Assembly: GCA_003612395.1 (NCBI GenBank)
Contig: RAYQ01000005.1
Coordinates: 1 to 64,000 of the forward strand
Direction of reading: 5' to 3'
Length of the DNA stretch: 64,000 bases
Source of the DNA: Parablautia intestinalis
GTDB taxonomy: Bacteria > Bacillota > Clostridia > Lachnospirales > Lachnospiraceae
Shown: positions 24,544-33,900 of the stretch, one piece after another
Position numbering within the stretch: position 1 is the first letter of the stretch
Layout of the letters: the number at the start of each line of letters is the position of its first letter
The notes under the pieces: model-generated
Database searches by the model: none
What the model saw: only the letters and a program-made list of their open reading frames with translations
Told to the model about the DNA's origin: nothing
Translations under genes and position numbers: made by a program

Positions 24544-25146
24544 ATGACAGAACAGGAAAAAATGAAAAAAGGCTATCTATGGCTGGATGATGAGGAAAAC
24601 ATGGATTTGCAGGCACACACGAAAAGTCTTGTGCGGAAGTTTAACACCCTGCCCCCTGAGGATATGGAGGGACGCGAAGCTCTTTTGAAGGACATATTTG
24701 GAAACGTTGGCGAAAATGTATGGATTGTGCCGCCCCTTACGGCTGCTGTTGGAAAATATGTGTCAATCGGTGAGGGCACCTATGCCAACATGAATTTAAC
24801 TTTAATTGATGACTGGCAAATTACCATAGGAAAACATGTCCTTATCGGCCCGAATGTAACCTTATGTACAACAGGCCATTCCATCCATCCAAAACATCGC
24901 GCAGACGGCATGTATTCCTTCCCAATTACCATTGAGGACAATGTATGGCTTGGCGCCAACGTTATTGTTTTGCCCGGTGTTACCATTGGTGAAAATTCTG
25001 TCATCGGAGCCGGTTCCGTGGTGACAAAAGATATACCTGCAAACGTAATAGCGTTTGGAAGTCCATGCAAAGTATACCGGGAAATCAATGACCACGATGC
25101 TGAATATTATTTTAGAGACAGACGATTTGACGAACAGCCGGAATAA
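24544..25146 (+). CDS. Sugar O-acetyltransferase (maltose/galactoside type)
   Basis: 200 residues from the ATG at 24544 (GGAGGAAAAG). A left-handed beta-helix enzyme that moves acetyl from acetyl-CoA to a sugar hydroxyl. The N-terminal helical domain (1-60) is typical of maltose/galactoside acetyltransferases. The hexapeptide repeats run from about 70 to 185 (IGEGTYANMNLTLIDDW, IGPNVTLCTTGH with the catalytic His, VWLGANVIVLPGV, GAGSVVTKDIPA). A paralogue is encoded in the mobile element (43972-44619). It is monocistronic, with its own promoter, structured leader and terminator. Confidence 0.92.
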   Translation: MTEQEKMKKGYLWLDDEENMDLQAHTKSLVRKFNTLPPEDMEGREALLKDIFGNVGENVWIVPPLTAAVGKYVSIGEGTYANMNLTLIDDWQITIGKHVLIGPNVTLCTTGHSIHPKHRADGMYSFPITIEDNVWLGANVIVLPGVTIGENSVIGAGSVVTKDIPANVIAFGSPCKVYREINDHDAEYYFRDRRFDEQPE

Positions 25147-25163
25147 TTATCAAAAAGCAGGAG

Positions 25164-25199
25164 AAAAAACGGCCACGCATATTGGCGTGGCCGTTTTTG
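25164..25199. terminator. Bidirectional terminator
   Basis: ACGGCCACGC (25169-25178) and GCGTGGCCGT (25185-25194) form a perfect 10-bp stem with a 6-nt loop, followed by TTTTTG on the plus strand and TTTTTTC on the minus strand. It serves the convergent acetyltransferase and alpha-galactosidase genes. Confidence 0.92.
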
Positions 25200-25202
25200 T
25201 TA

Positions 25203-25236
25203 CAATAAGCCGGCTTACGAAGCGTGACAGCGTTTG
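25203..25236 (-). repeat. 34-bp palindromic repeat after the terminator
   Basis: A full copy in minus orientation, from CAATAAGCCGG to GACAGCGTTTG, inserted 4 bp beyond the terminator stem region between two convergent genes. Confidence 0.85.
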
Positions 25237-25260
25237 TTTCTTTCCTGTCTCTTTTTCCTG

Positions 25261-27363
25261 TTACTTTAAAGTAAGTTTAAAAAGTCTGGCTGTCTTCTCC
25301 CTGGGCATATGAACAGACAAAATTCCATTCCCGTATTTATATTCGCAGTTCGCCTTTCCGGGGTAGATCACCTCCACCCGTCCGATTTCCTTTCCGAACG
25401 CAAGCGGTATTTTTACATCCTGCGTCTTAGGCGCAAATACGGATAAATAAACCGTATCTTCTCTGCGAAGTCCATAAGCCAGTGCATCCTGTCTGATATT
25501 ACCAAATCCTAACGGGAAAAATGGCACCGCCTCTTTCACATCCTCCCGTATATCCTTATATAATGCAATGCCCTCCTGCATCAGTCTGATGCTGTTTTCA
25601 CTCAGTTTCCACACCATACCGCTGATATAAGGGCGCAGAAGCAGACCGTTTACCATATTATAGATTACATGTTCTTCCTCATCCTCATAAGGGTATACCC
25701 ACATGCCGGCCTGCTCCGGCGTCACAGCGCTGGCCACATTTGCCGCAATATAAGAGTTATAAATATAATCTGTCTGATCGCTGGTAGACTGCAGGCTAAG
25801 GAGCCTCAGCATCCCGTAATCCATACGCTGTCCGCCTGAACCACAGTTCTCAACCACAAGCTCCGGATGTCTTGCAAACAGATCCTCATACCACTGATAC
25901 AGGCATCTGTAGTGCTCCATAATTGCATCGGAACAACTGTCTGTGTATAAATCACTCCCATATCCCATCGTCACATTGTAATCAATTTTGAAATAGCCCA
26001 CTCCATAGTCCCTAATCAAGCGTTCTACAACATCACTGCAATATTTGCGTACTTCAGGGTTCCGGAAATCCAAAAGATATCTCTTGTTGTCGATATGCCG
26101 CCTGCCATGCCGGCAGATAAACCAGTCGTCAGGTAATTTTGATGCCAGTTCACAGGCAACCCCCATAACCTCAATCTCAAGCCACAGCCCCATAACCATG
26201 TTCTTACTCTTGGCATATTCGCAGATTGACTTAAGCCCGTTGGGGAAACGCTGTGGACATTCTATCCACTCACCGACCCTGTCCCACCAATATCCTTTGT
26301 CATACCATCCACAGTCCAGGCAATAATATTCGCATCCCATCTCAGCGGCCTTATCAATGATCATCCTCTCTCTTTCATCAGTGGGATCTCCCATCAGACA
26401 GTTCATGTAATCATTAAATACCACATTCAATTTTTCATCATCTGCATTGGGCCTTCGAATTTTTCTGCGGTATGCGGTTAATACTGCAACTGCCTTACTG
26501 ATATCTCCCTGTACCACGCCAAAGGCCGCCGGTACCGTAGTGAAAGTCTCACCCGGTTTTAGATTTTTCCACCATCCGTTCTCCGCTTCTGTGGGACCGC
26601 TTAAGGCAAGGTAAAGCCTGGCGCCCGGTTCAGTGCCGTACTCCACAAGCCACTGTCCCGAATGCTCAATCTGAAAACAATAGCTTTCTCCTGTTTCCCT
26701 GTCATGGGTAAGTCCCATGGGCAGATATTCGCAGGAAGACCAGGAACTTCTTCCTCCATAGCAGTAACGGTTATTGCCGAATCCCGGCATATTGAAGCCG
26801 TCTACAGTCATACCGGGAAGATTTAAGTTTCGAATATCATCCTTCTTCCACTGTGCTTCACAGCCCCAGCCGTTTAGCGGGGTATAAATATCCGTTTTCT
26901 CTCCATAAGGAAGGCTTCCATTATTACAAAGCTCTCTGTAAATAAAAGAAGATACATACTCCAGACCAATTTCCTCCGCACCCTGATTGCTTAACTGTGT
27001 CCATACCTGAACAACAGGCACTCCATCAAAGAATTTCATATGATAGACAGCCTGCATTCCATACTCTGTCTGCAGGTTAATCTGCAGTTCCTTTCCCTTC
27101 TCCCATCTTTCCAATTTGTGTTCCACATAATGGAAGTCCAAAGATGCACTGCTGAAGTTGTGCTTATAGGCATGCATGGCCCTGGTACTCTTTCCCGTAA
27201 CCTGCACCTCTAAAAGAGGGCTGATAATTTCCGGATCTTCCTGTATTTTTGTTTTTACATTATCTTGTACAGGATGAAGCCCATTCAACTCCACCACCCC
27301 GTCTTCCCGGATATGAAACGATACCGAAAGACCGTTTTCCTGAATCATAATACTTTTATTCAT
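25261..27363 (-). CDS. Alpha-galactosidase, glycoside hydrolase family 36
   Basis: A 700-residue cytoplasmic enzyme that releases alpha-1,6-galactose from melibiose and raffinose-family sugars taken up by the adjacent transporter. An N-terminal beta-sandwich (1-300) precedes the TIM barrel. Motifs include CEYYCLDCGWYDKGYWWDRVG, the nucleophile Asp in YFKIDYNV (about 465) and the acid/base region VENCGSGGQRMDYG (about 520) with the family's SDQTD. No signal peptide. It is last in the operon led by the solute-binding protein. Length fits GH36 enzymes of about 720 residues. Confidence 0.95.
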   Translation of the reverse strand: MNKSIMIQENGLSVSFHIREDGVVELNGLHPVQDNVKTKIQEDPEIISPLLEVQVTGKSTRAMHAYKHNFSSASLDFHYVEHKLERWEKGKELQINLQTEYGMQAVYHMKFFDGVPVVQVWTQLSNQGAEEIGLEYVSSFIYRELCNNGSLPYGEKTDIYTPLNGWGCEAQWKKDDIRNLNLPGMTVDGFNMPGFGNNRYCYGGRSSWSSCEYLPMGLTHDRETGESYCFQIEHSGQWLVEYGTEPGARLYLALSGPTEAENGWWKNLKPGETFTTVPAAFGVVQGDISKAVAVLTAYRRKIRRPNADDEKLNVVFNDYMNCLMGDPTDERERMIIDKAAEMGCEYYCLDCGWYDKGYWWDRVGEWIECPQRFPNGLKSICEYAKSKNMVMGLWLEIEVMGVACELASKLPDDWFICRHGRRHIDNKRYLLDFRNPEVRKYCSDVVERLIRDYGVGYFKIDYNVTMGYGSDLYTDSCSDAIMEHYRCLYQWYEDLFARHPELVVENCGSGGQRMDYGMLRLLSLQSTSDQTDYIYNSYIAANVASAVTPEQAGMWVYPYEDEEEHVIYNMVNGLLLRPYISGMVWKLSENSIRLMQEGIALYKDIREDVKEAVPFFPLGFGNIRQDALAYGLRREDTVYLSVFAPKTQDVKIPLAFGKEIGRVEVIYPGKANCEYKYGNGILSVHMPREKTARLFKLTLK

Positions 27364-27405
27364 CTGTTTCCATACCTCCTGCTTTTTTCCAAATATGCTT
27401 TTCTT

Positions 27406-28053
27406 TTATTCCAAATACCACGGAAGACCGTTTTCATCTCCATATTTTTCCCGTTCCGCCGACAGATAGCCTTTCAGTACCCTTTCAATCAGAAAAGAAG
27501 CTCCATAGGCGTAAATTCCGGGCAAAATTCCCAGAAAAAAAGGGAACAGGTAGATAAAAAAGCAAATGCCCAAAAGCATTACAAGCAAAACTCCCGTAGT
27601 GATAAAATGCCTTATCGACATATGCAGTGCATACTGAAGCAAACCGCTTATTTTAAACTGAAACCTTGACAACACCGGAAAGATGTACGGCAGGGTAAAT
27701 AAAAATGGCGCCACTATCATGATTCCTGCCAGAACTACAATATATGGGTTCAAACCAGACTCTCCAAATCTTACAAAATTCATAAAAAGCACAAGAACTA
27801 TCCCATATGCCAGATAAAGAATAGTAAGTCCGATTCCCTGCCATAAGTTAAGGCGGAAAGCATACAAAAATGATTTCGTAACAGTTTCCCTTTTTCTCCG
27901 GACTACCTTTACCACCGTATAATACAAGGCTGCACTGGCCGGTCCGATGGTAATGACTGGCGCCGAAAATACAAGCCACAAAAAACCGGCCACCAGTAAA
28001 TCCGTTATCTGATCCGCTATATTAAAAACCGGGGAATCCATTGAGAATTTCAA
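27406..28053 (-). CDS. YesL-like membrane protein (DUF624)
   Basis: 215 residues starting at a TTG (28053) that lies 6 nt after GAGGTG; an upstream in-frame ATG at 28101 lacks a binding site. Five or so hydrophobic helices and the start FSMDSPVFNIADQITDLLVAGFLWL, with ITIGPASAALYYTVVKVVRR, identify the YesL family. These small proteins accompany CUT1 sugar transporters of Gram-positive bacteria, but their job is not established. It sits between the permease gene and the GH36 gene. Confidence 0.82.
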   Translation of the reverse strand: MKFSMDSPVFNIADQITDLLVAGFLWLVFSAPVITIGPASAALYYTVVKVVRRKRETVTKSFLYAFRLNLWQGIGLTILYLAYGIVLVLFMNFVRFGESGLNPYIVVLAGIMIVAPFLFTLPYIFPVLSRFQFKISGLLQYALHMSIRHFITTGVLLVMLLGICFFIYLFPFFLGILPGIYAYGASFLIERVLKGYLSAEREKYGDENGLPWYLE

Positions 28054-28138
28054 TTTCTGCACCTCTTCTATGCACACCATTAATATTATGTAACCTGACA
28101 TCTGTTACAAGTTTTTATCAAACTCCTGCTTAAGGCTC

Positions 28139-29020
28139 CTATCCCTTTACTGCGCCTTCTACCTGCCCCTGAATAAAATATTTCTGCAGGAATAAATATA
28201 CGATTACCAGCGGCATCATGCCAATAACCGCTGTGGCTGCAGCCGCGCCGTAATCATTGGATACGGCCGAAAAGAATGTCTTAATGACCAGCGTAATGGT
28301 CCGCATGGATGTCTTTTGCAGAAAGTAATAGGAATACGTATACTCATTCCACACACCCACTCCCTGTAAAATAATTACGGTTACTGTGACTGTTTTAAGC
28401 TGTGGGAGAATAATCCTGAAAAATACCTGAAGGTTGCTTGCCCCGTCAATAGCCGCTGCCTCATCAAGGGCCACCGGAATAGATGAAATAAAATTCGTAT
28501 ACAGGAAGATAACCAGCGGCAGACCGAACGCGCTAAGTACCAGTACCATGCCCCAATAGGTAGATGTTGCGTGAATGGTGGACATAGTAGAATAAATACC
28601 CACCAATATTGTCAGCGGCGTAATCATCATAACTGACATAATCAGACTTCTTACCACCTCGTTTAATTTGGACTGATTGCGTGCCAGGGCATATGCTGCC
28701 ATACATCCTACCACAATTTCCAAAAGCAGTACAAGCACAGTAATAATGATACAGTTTTTAATACCTGTAAAAATCTCACCGCTTTCGATAACCTTCCGGA
28801 AGTTTTCCCAGTAAATAGGATTAGGAAACTGAATTCTGGATGATGTATCGCTGAAAGAACGAAGCGATACATTAATAATCACATAAAAAGGAAACAGATA
28901 AATAATCAGCAAAAACAAACTGATCAAATACTTCCACCAGTCCTTTGCCCGAAATGGCATTCTGTCGTCTTCAAACATGGCCGGCTCAGCGTTAACCTTT
29001 AATTTTTTACCTTTTGCCAT
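28139..29020 (-). CDS. Sugar ABC transporter permease (MalG/CUT1 type)
   Basis: 293 residues with six membrane helices. The EAA loop that docks the ATPase is VALDEAAAIDGASNLQVFFRIILPQLK (near 190-215). It pairs with the permease encoded just upstream, whose stop codon overlaps this start by one base (TAATG), an arrangement that couples translation. Together with the solute-binding protein it imports alpha-galactosides. No ATPase gene is in the operon, so a shared MsmK/UgpC-type ATPase encoded elsewhere must energise it, as is common in Firmicutes. Confidence 0.93.
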   Translation of the reverse strand: MAKGKKLKVNAEPAMFEDDRMPFRAKDWWKYLISLFLLIIYLFPFYVIINVSLRSFSDTSSRIQFPNPIYWENFRKVIESGEIFTGIKNCIIITVLVLLLEIVVGCMAAYALARNQSKLNEVVRSLIMSVMMITPLTILVGIYSTMSTIHATSTYWGMVLVLSAFGLPLVIFLYTNFISSIPVALDEAAAIDGASNLQVFFRIILPQLKTVTVTVIILQGVGVWNEYTYSYYFLQKTSMRTITLVIKTFFSAVSNDYGAAAATAVIGMMPLVIVYLFLQKYFIQGQVEGAVKG

Positions 29021-29892
29021 TAGAGTTCAACCTCCTTTTTCCGGAAAAATGCGTTGACAATCATGGAAATCACCATAATCATAAGAAACGAAAACACACC
29101 GATTGCCGCTGCGTAGCCGGCACGCTCGGCATCAAAGTAACGGTTTGCAATATAAGTTGCCAGAGAATGAGTCTTTTTGGCAGGTCCGCCGTCTGTTAAA
29201 GCAATGATAACATCATAAAGCTTCAGGCCGCCAATCAGATTATAAATTACAGAGGAAGACAGCGCCGGGATTAATAACGGCAGGATAATATAACGGAATC
29301 TTTCCCATGCAGAAGCACCGTCCACAGTTGCCGCTTCTATATATGACTGGGACACCCCCTGAATACCGGCCAGATAGATAACCATACTGACACCTACGAA
29401 CTGCCATGTATTGATAAAGACGATAACGCCAATAGCGGAAGTACCGTTTCCAAGCCAATCGTAACCTGCCATGCCAAACGCAGACATAATATCATTGATT
29501 ACACCGCCTTTAAGCTGGAAAAAGAAATACATAATGTACCCCATAACCAACCCTGATATCATGGCAGGCATGTAAATAACTGTCCTGATAATTCCCCTGC
29601 CTTTAAACTTCGTATTTAAAAACATTGCCATGGTAAGGCCGATTACCTGTTGAAGAAAGGTACACACAAAACCATAAACAAGCGTATTACGCAGAGATGA
29701 AATGAAAACCTTATCCTTAAACATAGAAATATAATTTGAAATGCCAACAAAGTCTTTGCTTACAGAATAACCGTTCCATTTAAAAAAAGACAAATAAACC
29801 GCATAACACAGGGGATACGCGATAAAGGCCAGCATGATGATAACCGCCGGCATATAAAACCAGTTGAGTTTTCGTTTTCTTTTGCCAGTCAT
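29020..29892 (-). CDS. Sugar ABC transporter permease (MalF/CUT1 type)
   Basis: 290 residues from the ATG at 29892, after GATAGGAGGGTTT; longer in-frame starts have no binding site. Six membrane helices, with the EAA motif SYIEAATVDGASAWERFRYI near 185. It forms the membrane channel with the following permease. The first gene after the solute-binding protein, separated by 154 bp containing a partial terminator (29957-30012) that should give excess binding protein over permeases. Confidence 0.93.
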   Translation of the reverse strand: MTGKRKRKLNWFYMPAVIIMLAFIAYPLCYAVYLSFFKWNGYSVSKDFVGISNYISMFKDKVFISSLRNTLVYGFVCTFLQQVIGLTMAMFLNTKFKGRGIIRTVIYMPAMISGLVMGYIMYFFFQLKGGVINDIMSAFGMAGYDWLGNGTSAIGVIVFINTWQFVGVSMVIYLAGIQGVSQSYIEAATVDGASAWERFRYIILPLLIPALSSSVIYNLIGGLKLYDVIIALTDGGPAKKTHSLATYIANRYFDAERAGYAAAIGVFSFLMIMVISMIVNAFFRKKEVEL

Positions 29893-29956
29893 AAACCCTC
29901 CTATCCGTATAGATAACAAAACCAAACCGCCGCCGGCCCGTTTTGTCTGTCGGAAT

Positions 29957-30012
29957 ATAAAAAGAGCTCCGTCCCCGAAAAAACGCCAGGCGTTCCTGTC
30001 AAGTCCGGAGCC
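29957..30012 (-). terminator. Intra-operon terminator or processing hairpin
   Basis: On the minus strand GGCTCCG pairs with CGGAGCT around a long loop with its own AACGCC/GGCGTT pairing, followed by CTTTTTATA. It lies between the solute-binding protein and the permeases, where read-through terminators are usual. Confidence 0.65.
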
Positions 30013-30046
30013 CTTTTTATTAAGTGCCAATATTGCTTACGGGTTT

Positions 30047-31456
30047 TTAGTTACCCATTAAGTCACTGTAGTTATCCTGAACCATTCCCATAGCTTCCTC
30101 CTTGCTTCCCTCCGGGTCGCCATCTGCAAGAAGCGTTCCTAAGGAATCGCCCATTACACTCCACATACCGCTGGGAAGATATTCACGGTCAAAAAAGTTA
30201 TCATAAATCAAATCACCGTCAAACTGGGACTGTGCTTCTTTGAAAGCGTTGGTGGTATAAGCTGCCAGATCATTATCATCCAGTACCGTATCCGTAAGTC
30301 CCGGGATACCGCCGTCAATCTTAACAACCTGCACTGCAATTTCCGGACGTGCCAGATACTCTAAAAGCTGTTTGCACTCATCTGCATACTCCGTATCCTT
30401 CCAGATACCAAAGCAGCTGAAGTTGCCTTCGCCTGTGCCAAAGTAGGATGCAGCGCTCTCATCTTTAGCCGGAACAGGCAAAATGCCAATATTAGCTTCC
30501 TCATTATAAGCAAGGATAGAGGGAATCATCTCTGTAGAGTATAATGCAAAACCGCCTTCTCCATTGGCAAGAGCACTGCAGATATCATCCTTTTTGCCGC
30601 TTACATAGTCCTCATTAAAATAGCCGGATGTAAACCAGTCGCTAACCATCTGGAAACTGTCCGCTCCATCTGTTGTAAAGTCAAAAGAACCATCCTGTAA
30701 AGCGGCTGCTTTGTTGTCTGCGATATCACTGTTGGAATATAGCGTAGGCCAGATTACCTCTAACATATACGCATCAAAAGCATCTCCCAAGCATAATTCA
30801 ATAGGTGTTGCATCTGTATTGTCTGCAATTGCCTGACATGCTGCATTGAAATCATCCCATGTACGAATAGCGGTGGGATCCACACCTGCTGATTCCAGAA
30901 CATCTTTATTATACATAATGGCTGCTACTGCCTGTGTAATAGGTAAAATAAATAGCTCGCCGTTATCATTGGTGATAACATCCTTAAGCCCTGCGTCAAT
31001 ATTTGCAACCCATGGCTGATCGCTTAAATCCATCATGTACTCGCTGTAACGAATAATACTCCATCCATGGGTCACCCACATATCAGGCAGATCGCCTGAT
31101 GACATACGTGTTTTCATAGCTGACTCATAATCATCACCACCATTATAGATTGTGACATTGATTCCTGTCTCCGCCGTAAAATCTTTGATCAGTCCTTCAA
31201 AAACAGCAAAATCCTCTGTTGCCAGATTGTATGCAAGCTCAAGCCCGCTTCCCTCCCCACTGCCGGACGCCTCTTCGCTTCCGTCATCTTCACTGGCGGT
31301 ATCTTCACCGGCAGTTTCATCATTTCCGGCATCTAATGAGGCATCACCGCCTGAAGTATCTGCTGCCTCATTAGATGCGCTGTCTGAACCGCCGCAGGCA
31401 ACTAACGATAATGCCATTGCCGCACATAACAGTCCGCTAATTAATCTTTTTTTCAT
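30047..31456 (-). CDS. Sugar-binding lipoprotein of ABC transporter
   Basis: A 469-residue family 1 extracellular solute-binding protein. The signal peptide ends in the lipobox LSLVACG (Cys 21), followed by an acidic Ser/Gly/Glu linker (25-70). The mature part has the typical YNLATEDFAVFEGLIKDFTA start and PDMWVTHGW. It captures an oligosaccharide at the cell surface for the two permeases downstream. The GH36 gene in the same operon and GH4 MelA nearby suggest alpha-galactosides such as raffinose or melibiose. It is the first gene of the operon, with a long, structured leader and divergent AraC gene. Confidence 0.93.
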   Translation of the reverse strand: MKKRLISGLLCAAMALSLVACGGSDSASNEAADTSGGDASLDAGNDETAGEDTASEDDGSEEASGSGEGSGLELAYNLATEDFAVFEGLIKDFTAETGINVTIYNGGDDYESAMKTRMSSGDLPDMWVTHGWSIIRYSEYMMDLSDQPWVANIDAGLKDVITNDNGELFILPITQAVAAIMYNKDVLESAGVDPTAIRTWDDFNAACQAIADNTDATPIELCLGDAFDAYMLEVIWPTLYSNSDIADNKAAALQDGSFDFTTDGADSFQMVSDWFTSGYFNEDYVSGKKDDICSALANGEGGFALYSTEMIPSILAYNEEANIGILPVPAKDESAASYFGTGEGNFSCFGIWKDTEYADECKQLLEYLARPEIAVQVVKIDGGIPGLTDTVLDDNDLAAYTTNAFKEAQSQFDGDLIYDNFFDREYLPSGMWSVMGDSLGTLLADGDPEGSKEEAMGMVQDNYSDLMGN

Positions 31457-31641
31457 ACTTATCCTCCATTCTTGTCAATAGCCCGCAAGTTTGGAAGAAG
31501 AATGCCTGTTTTACAAGGCATTCTTCTTGCGCGAAGACGGTTTGCCTGCAAACCTTAAAATTTCTTAGTACGCGTCTTTTGCGGACTTAGAAATTTTCTT
31601 CACGCTATCCTCCATTCTTGTCAATAACCCGCAAATTTGGA
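31457..31641 (-). promoter_or_regulatory. Repeated and structured leader of the sugar-uptake operon
   Basis: A 35-bp direct repeat (TATCCTCCATTCTTGTCAAT and then CCCGCAA-TTTGGA) occurs at 31461-31496 and 31606-31641, so the ribosome binding region is duplicated upstream. Between the copies lie a perfect 13-bp hairpin (31495-31528, arms AAGAAGAATGCCT and AGGCATTCTTCTT), a GGTTTGC/GCAAACC hairpin and an AAAATTTCTTAG/CTTAGAAATTTT pair. A similar hairpin occurs at 44770-44801. The duplication looks like a past insertion, or a regulatory leader. Confidence 0.55.
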
Positions 31642-31792
31642 CCGGAGCACAAATTTGCATAACCGAAATTGAAATTGCCCAATTTCACTGCCAGCAGCAT
31701 TTATAATAGCCGCACATTTACTTCTCTTTCTCTGCGCATTAGAAATTATATTGTGCAAACTATATATTTTTTTCGACTTCTACCATGGTTAC

Positions 31793-31822
31793 TTGACATT
31801 ATAACAGACCACATTTTATAAT
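31793..31822 (+). promoter_or_regulatory. Promoter of the AraC gene at 31906
   Basis: TTGACA (31793-31798), 18-bp spacer, TATAAT (31817-31822), 83 bp before the start codon. A divergent TATAAT (31745-31750, minus strand) without a good -35 probably serves the transporter operon and would fit an activator-dependent promoter. Confidence 0.7.
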
Positions 31823-31905
31823 AATTCATATTTAACATTTAAAACCACACAATTATTGCTAATGTGTAGATGATCTGCAAGCTATTGAAAACCTAGAGGG
31901 TTCAT

Positions 31906-32781
31906 ATGTTTTACGAAAACAAACCGGATTTCTTTCTCCTGTACAATGAAACAACACCCCTGCAATACCCGCTTCATATTCATTCTTATATTGAATATGT
32001 CCATGTTATAAGCGGTCTTATTGAAATGCAGATTGGAGATGAAGTTTATACCTTAAAGCCCGGAGACATTGCTTTTATTTTCCCTAATGTACCTCATAAA
32101 TATCACACCCTTTCAGCCTCCCATGACACCCAGTTCTACATTATGAACTCCTCTGTGGATATTCTGCCCATGCACAAAATGGAACTGTTAGGCAAATATC
32201 CCCATATGCCGGTTGTTCATCCGGATCCATTGCATAAAGATGTCCTGTACGCAGAAAGGCGGCTTTTTGAGATAACCTTAGAGGAAGAAAATACGCCTCT
32301 CATTTCTTCCCTGACTTCGCTCATTTTATGCCATATTTTCCCGTTACTGCAACTCAACGATTTTGAAAATACCCCCCCCCTGGATCTCACCTGCAAAATT
32401 ATCGCTTACATTGGAAACAATTTTCAGGAAGAAATCACCCTGCCCCTGCTTGCCAAAAAATTTGGCATAGGGAAATACACGCTCTCCCGCATCTTCTCTA
32501 ATGTACTGGGAATCAGCCTTCCATCCTATCTGAATTCCCTGAGAATCGAATATGCTGTTTACCTTCTGCAGCGCACGGATATGGATATCATCAATGTTGC
32601 CATAGAATCAGGCTACCATAACCAGCAAACCTTTAACCGAATCTTTAAAAATGCAAAAGGATGTACACCAAAAGAGTACAGACAATCACACAGGCAGGCA
32701 GTTACACGGCAATTGAATACAGGCTTAAATTCCTCCCGCCAGGAGAGCTGCGGCGCTTACAATCCTCTGAACAATCCTTAA
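31906..32781 (+). CDS. AraC-family regulator, likely of alpha-galactoside uptake
   Basis: 291 residues. The N-terminal cupin-like sensor (1-150) contains HIHSYIEYVHVISGLIEMQI and GDIAFIFPNVPH. The C-terminal 100 residues hold two helix-turn-helix motifs: LPLLAKKFGIGKYTLSRIF and INVAIESGYHNQQTFNRIFK, ending with the GCTPKEYR signature. It is divergent from the sugar transporter operon and so probably activates it. The sensed ligand is unknown. Confidence 0.9.
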   Translation: MFYENKPDFFLLYNETTPLQYPLHIHSYIEYVHVISGLIEMQIGDEVYTLKPGDIAFIFPNVPHKYHTLSASHDTQFYIMNSSVDILPMHKMELLGKYPHMPVVHPDPLHKDVLYAERRLFEITLEEENTPLISSLTSLILCHIFPLLQLNDFENTPPLDLTCKIIAYIGNNFQEEITLPLLAKKFGIGKYTLSRIFSNVLGISLPSYLNSLRIEYAVYLLQRTDMDIINVAIESGYHNQQTFNRIFKNAKGCTPKEYRQSHRQAVTRQLNTGLNSSRQESCGAYNPLNNP

Positions 32782-32805
32782 CTAAAAAATTCAATAAACC
32801 CGCTA

Positions 32806-33696
32806 TCAAATCTGGAATTTCAAATACCCTTCACTTTTCACATACTTGCGAAACTGAACGGGTGACATACCCATATGTTTCTTAAAAACTTTTTGGAAGT
32901 AATTCGTAGATGAAAATCCGCAGGAGGCGCTGATTTGGGCAAGGGATGTGGAACTTGCGCCCAGCATGTCCACAGCTTTTTCAAGGCGCAGCTTCGTCAG
33001 GTATTCATTTGGCCTTGTCCCCGTAATTTTGTAAAATTCACGGGACAAATGGCTCTGGCTCACATGGCAGAAAGCCGCCACATCGCAAATCCCTATTGGC
33101 TGTGCAAACATTTTTTCCATACAGGATTTTGCGTTATTAATCAATGTTGTACTCATCTTTTCTTTTTCCCTGTCAACGCTGCACAGCGCGCAAAGAAACG
33201 AAAAAACCATGCTTCCCAGTAAAAACGGGCTTTGATTTTGTCTTTTGGCCTGCGCATGAATTTCAAACATTAATTCCACTGCCAGACTGTAAATTGGCAG
33301 CTCAATAATTTTTCCCAAATGTCCTTCGATATACCTGCAATATTCTTCTGCCGGCCCGCATTCAAAAAGCATATAGATAAATTCCCAGGGCTCCTCATTT
33401 TTCTTTTCATCAAAATAATAGCATTCCGGCCCCGGCATCTTAAGAAAAAAACCTGTTCCTTTGCGGATCACCAGTTCTTCTCCTTCTATTCTTACCATAC
33501 CGCTGCCATTTAAAGTATACTGGAAAAGATAGCAGTCAGGGCGCCTGCTGTTATCCCAATAATAAGCGTCTGTACTGCATCTCTCCTTTCCTACAGCATT
33601 TAAACGCACCACCGGATGCTCCACATCATTTAAAAAATGAAAAGCATAATTATCTTTCCAATCCTTTTTCCCTGATATTTTCTCTCTTTCACACAT
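32806..33696 (-). CDS. AraC-family regulator, likely of melA
   Basis: 296 residues from the ATG at 33696 (site AAAGAGG). The N-terminal sensor domain (1-170) resembles the AraC arm/cupin. The C-terminal DNA-binding domain has ICDVAAFCHVSQSHLSREFY and LAQISASCGFSSTNYFQKVF, then MGMSPVQFRKY. It is divergent from the GH4 alpha-galactosidase gene and its 3' end faces the other AraC gene 24 bp away. It probably activates melA in response to an alpha-galactoside. Confidence 0.9.
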   Translation of the reverse strand: MCEREKISGKKDWKDNYAFHFLNDVEHPVVRLNAVGKERCSTDAYYWDNSRRPDCYLFQYTLNGSGMVRIEGEELVIRKGTGFFLKMPGPECYYFDEKKNEEPWEFIYMLFECGPAEEYCRYIEGHLGKIIELPIYSLAVELMFEIHAQAKRQNQSPFLLGSMVFSFLCALCSVDREKEKMSTTLINNAKSCMEKMFAQPIGICDVAAFCHVSQSHLSREFYKITGTRPNEYLTKLRLEKAVDMLGASSTSLAQISASCGFSSTNYFQKVFKKHMGMSPVQFRKYVKSEGYLKFQI

Positions 33697-33829
33697 CAAA
33701 AATTTACCTCTTTTATCAAATAGTTACCATTGCAAATTTCATGTACCTCTTCTATGATCAAAATCAGAAGCCTGTCCGTAAGGTTTATTATAATCTGAGC
33801 ATAGCACAGGGCTTAAGAAACGTAAACAA

Positions 33830-33868
33830 CAAACGCTGACTCCGCTTAGCAGGCAGCTCAGCTTATTG
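33830..33868 (+). repeat. 34-bp palindromic repeat upstream of melA
   Basis: A variant copy in plus orientation (CAAACGCTGACTCCGCTTAG to CAGCTTATTG) with a 5-bp insertion in the centre, 32 bp before the melA start codon and so within its leader or promoter. Confidence 0.75.
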
Positions 33869-33900
33869 TAATCAAAAAATAGCACAAGGAGGAAATTTTT

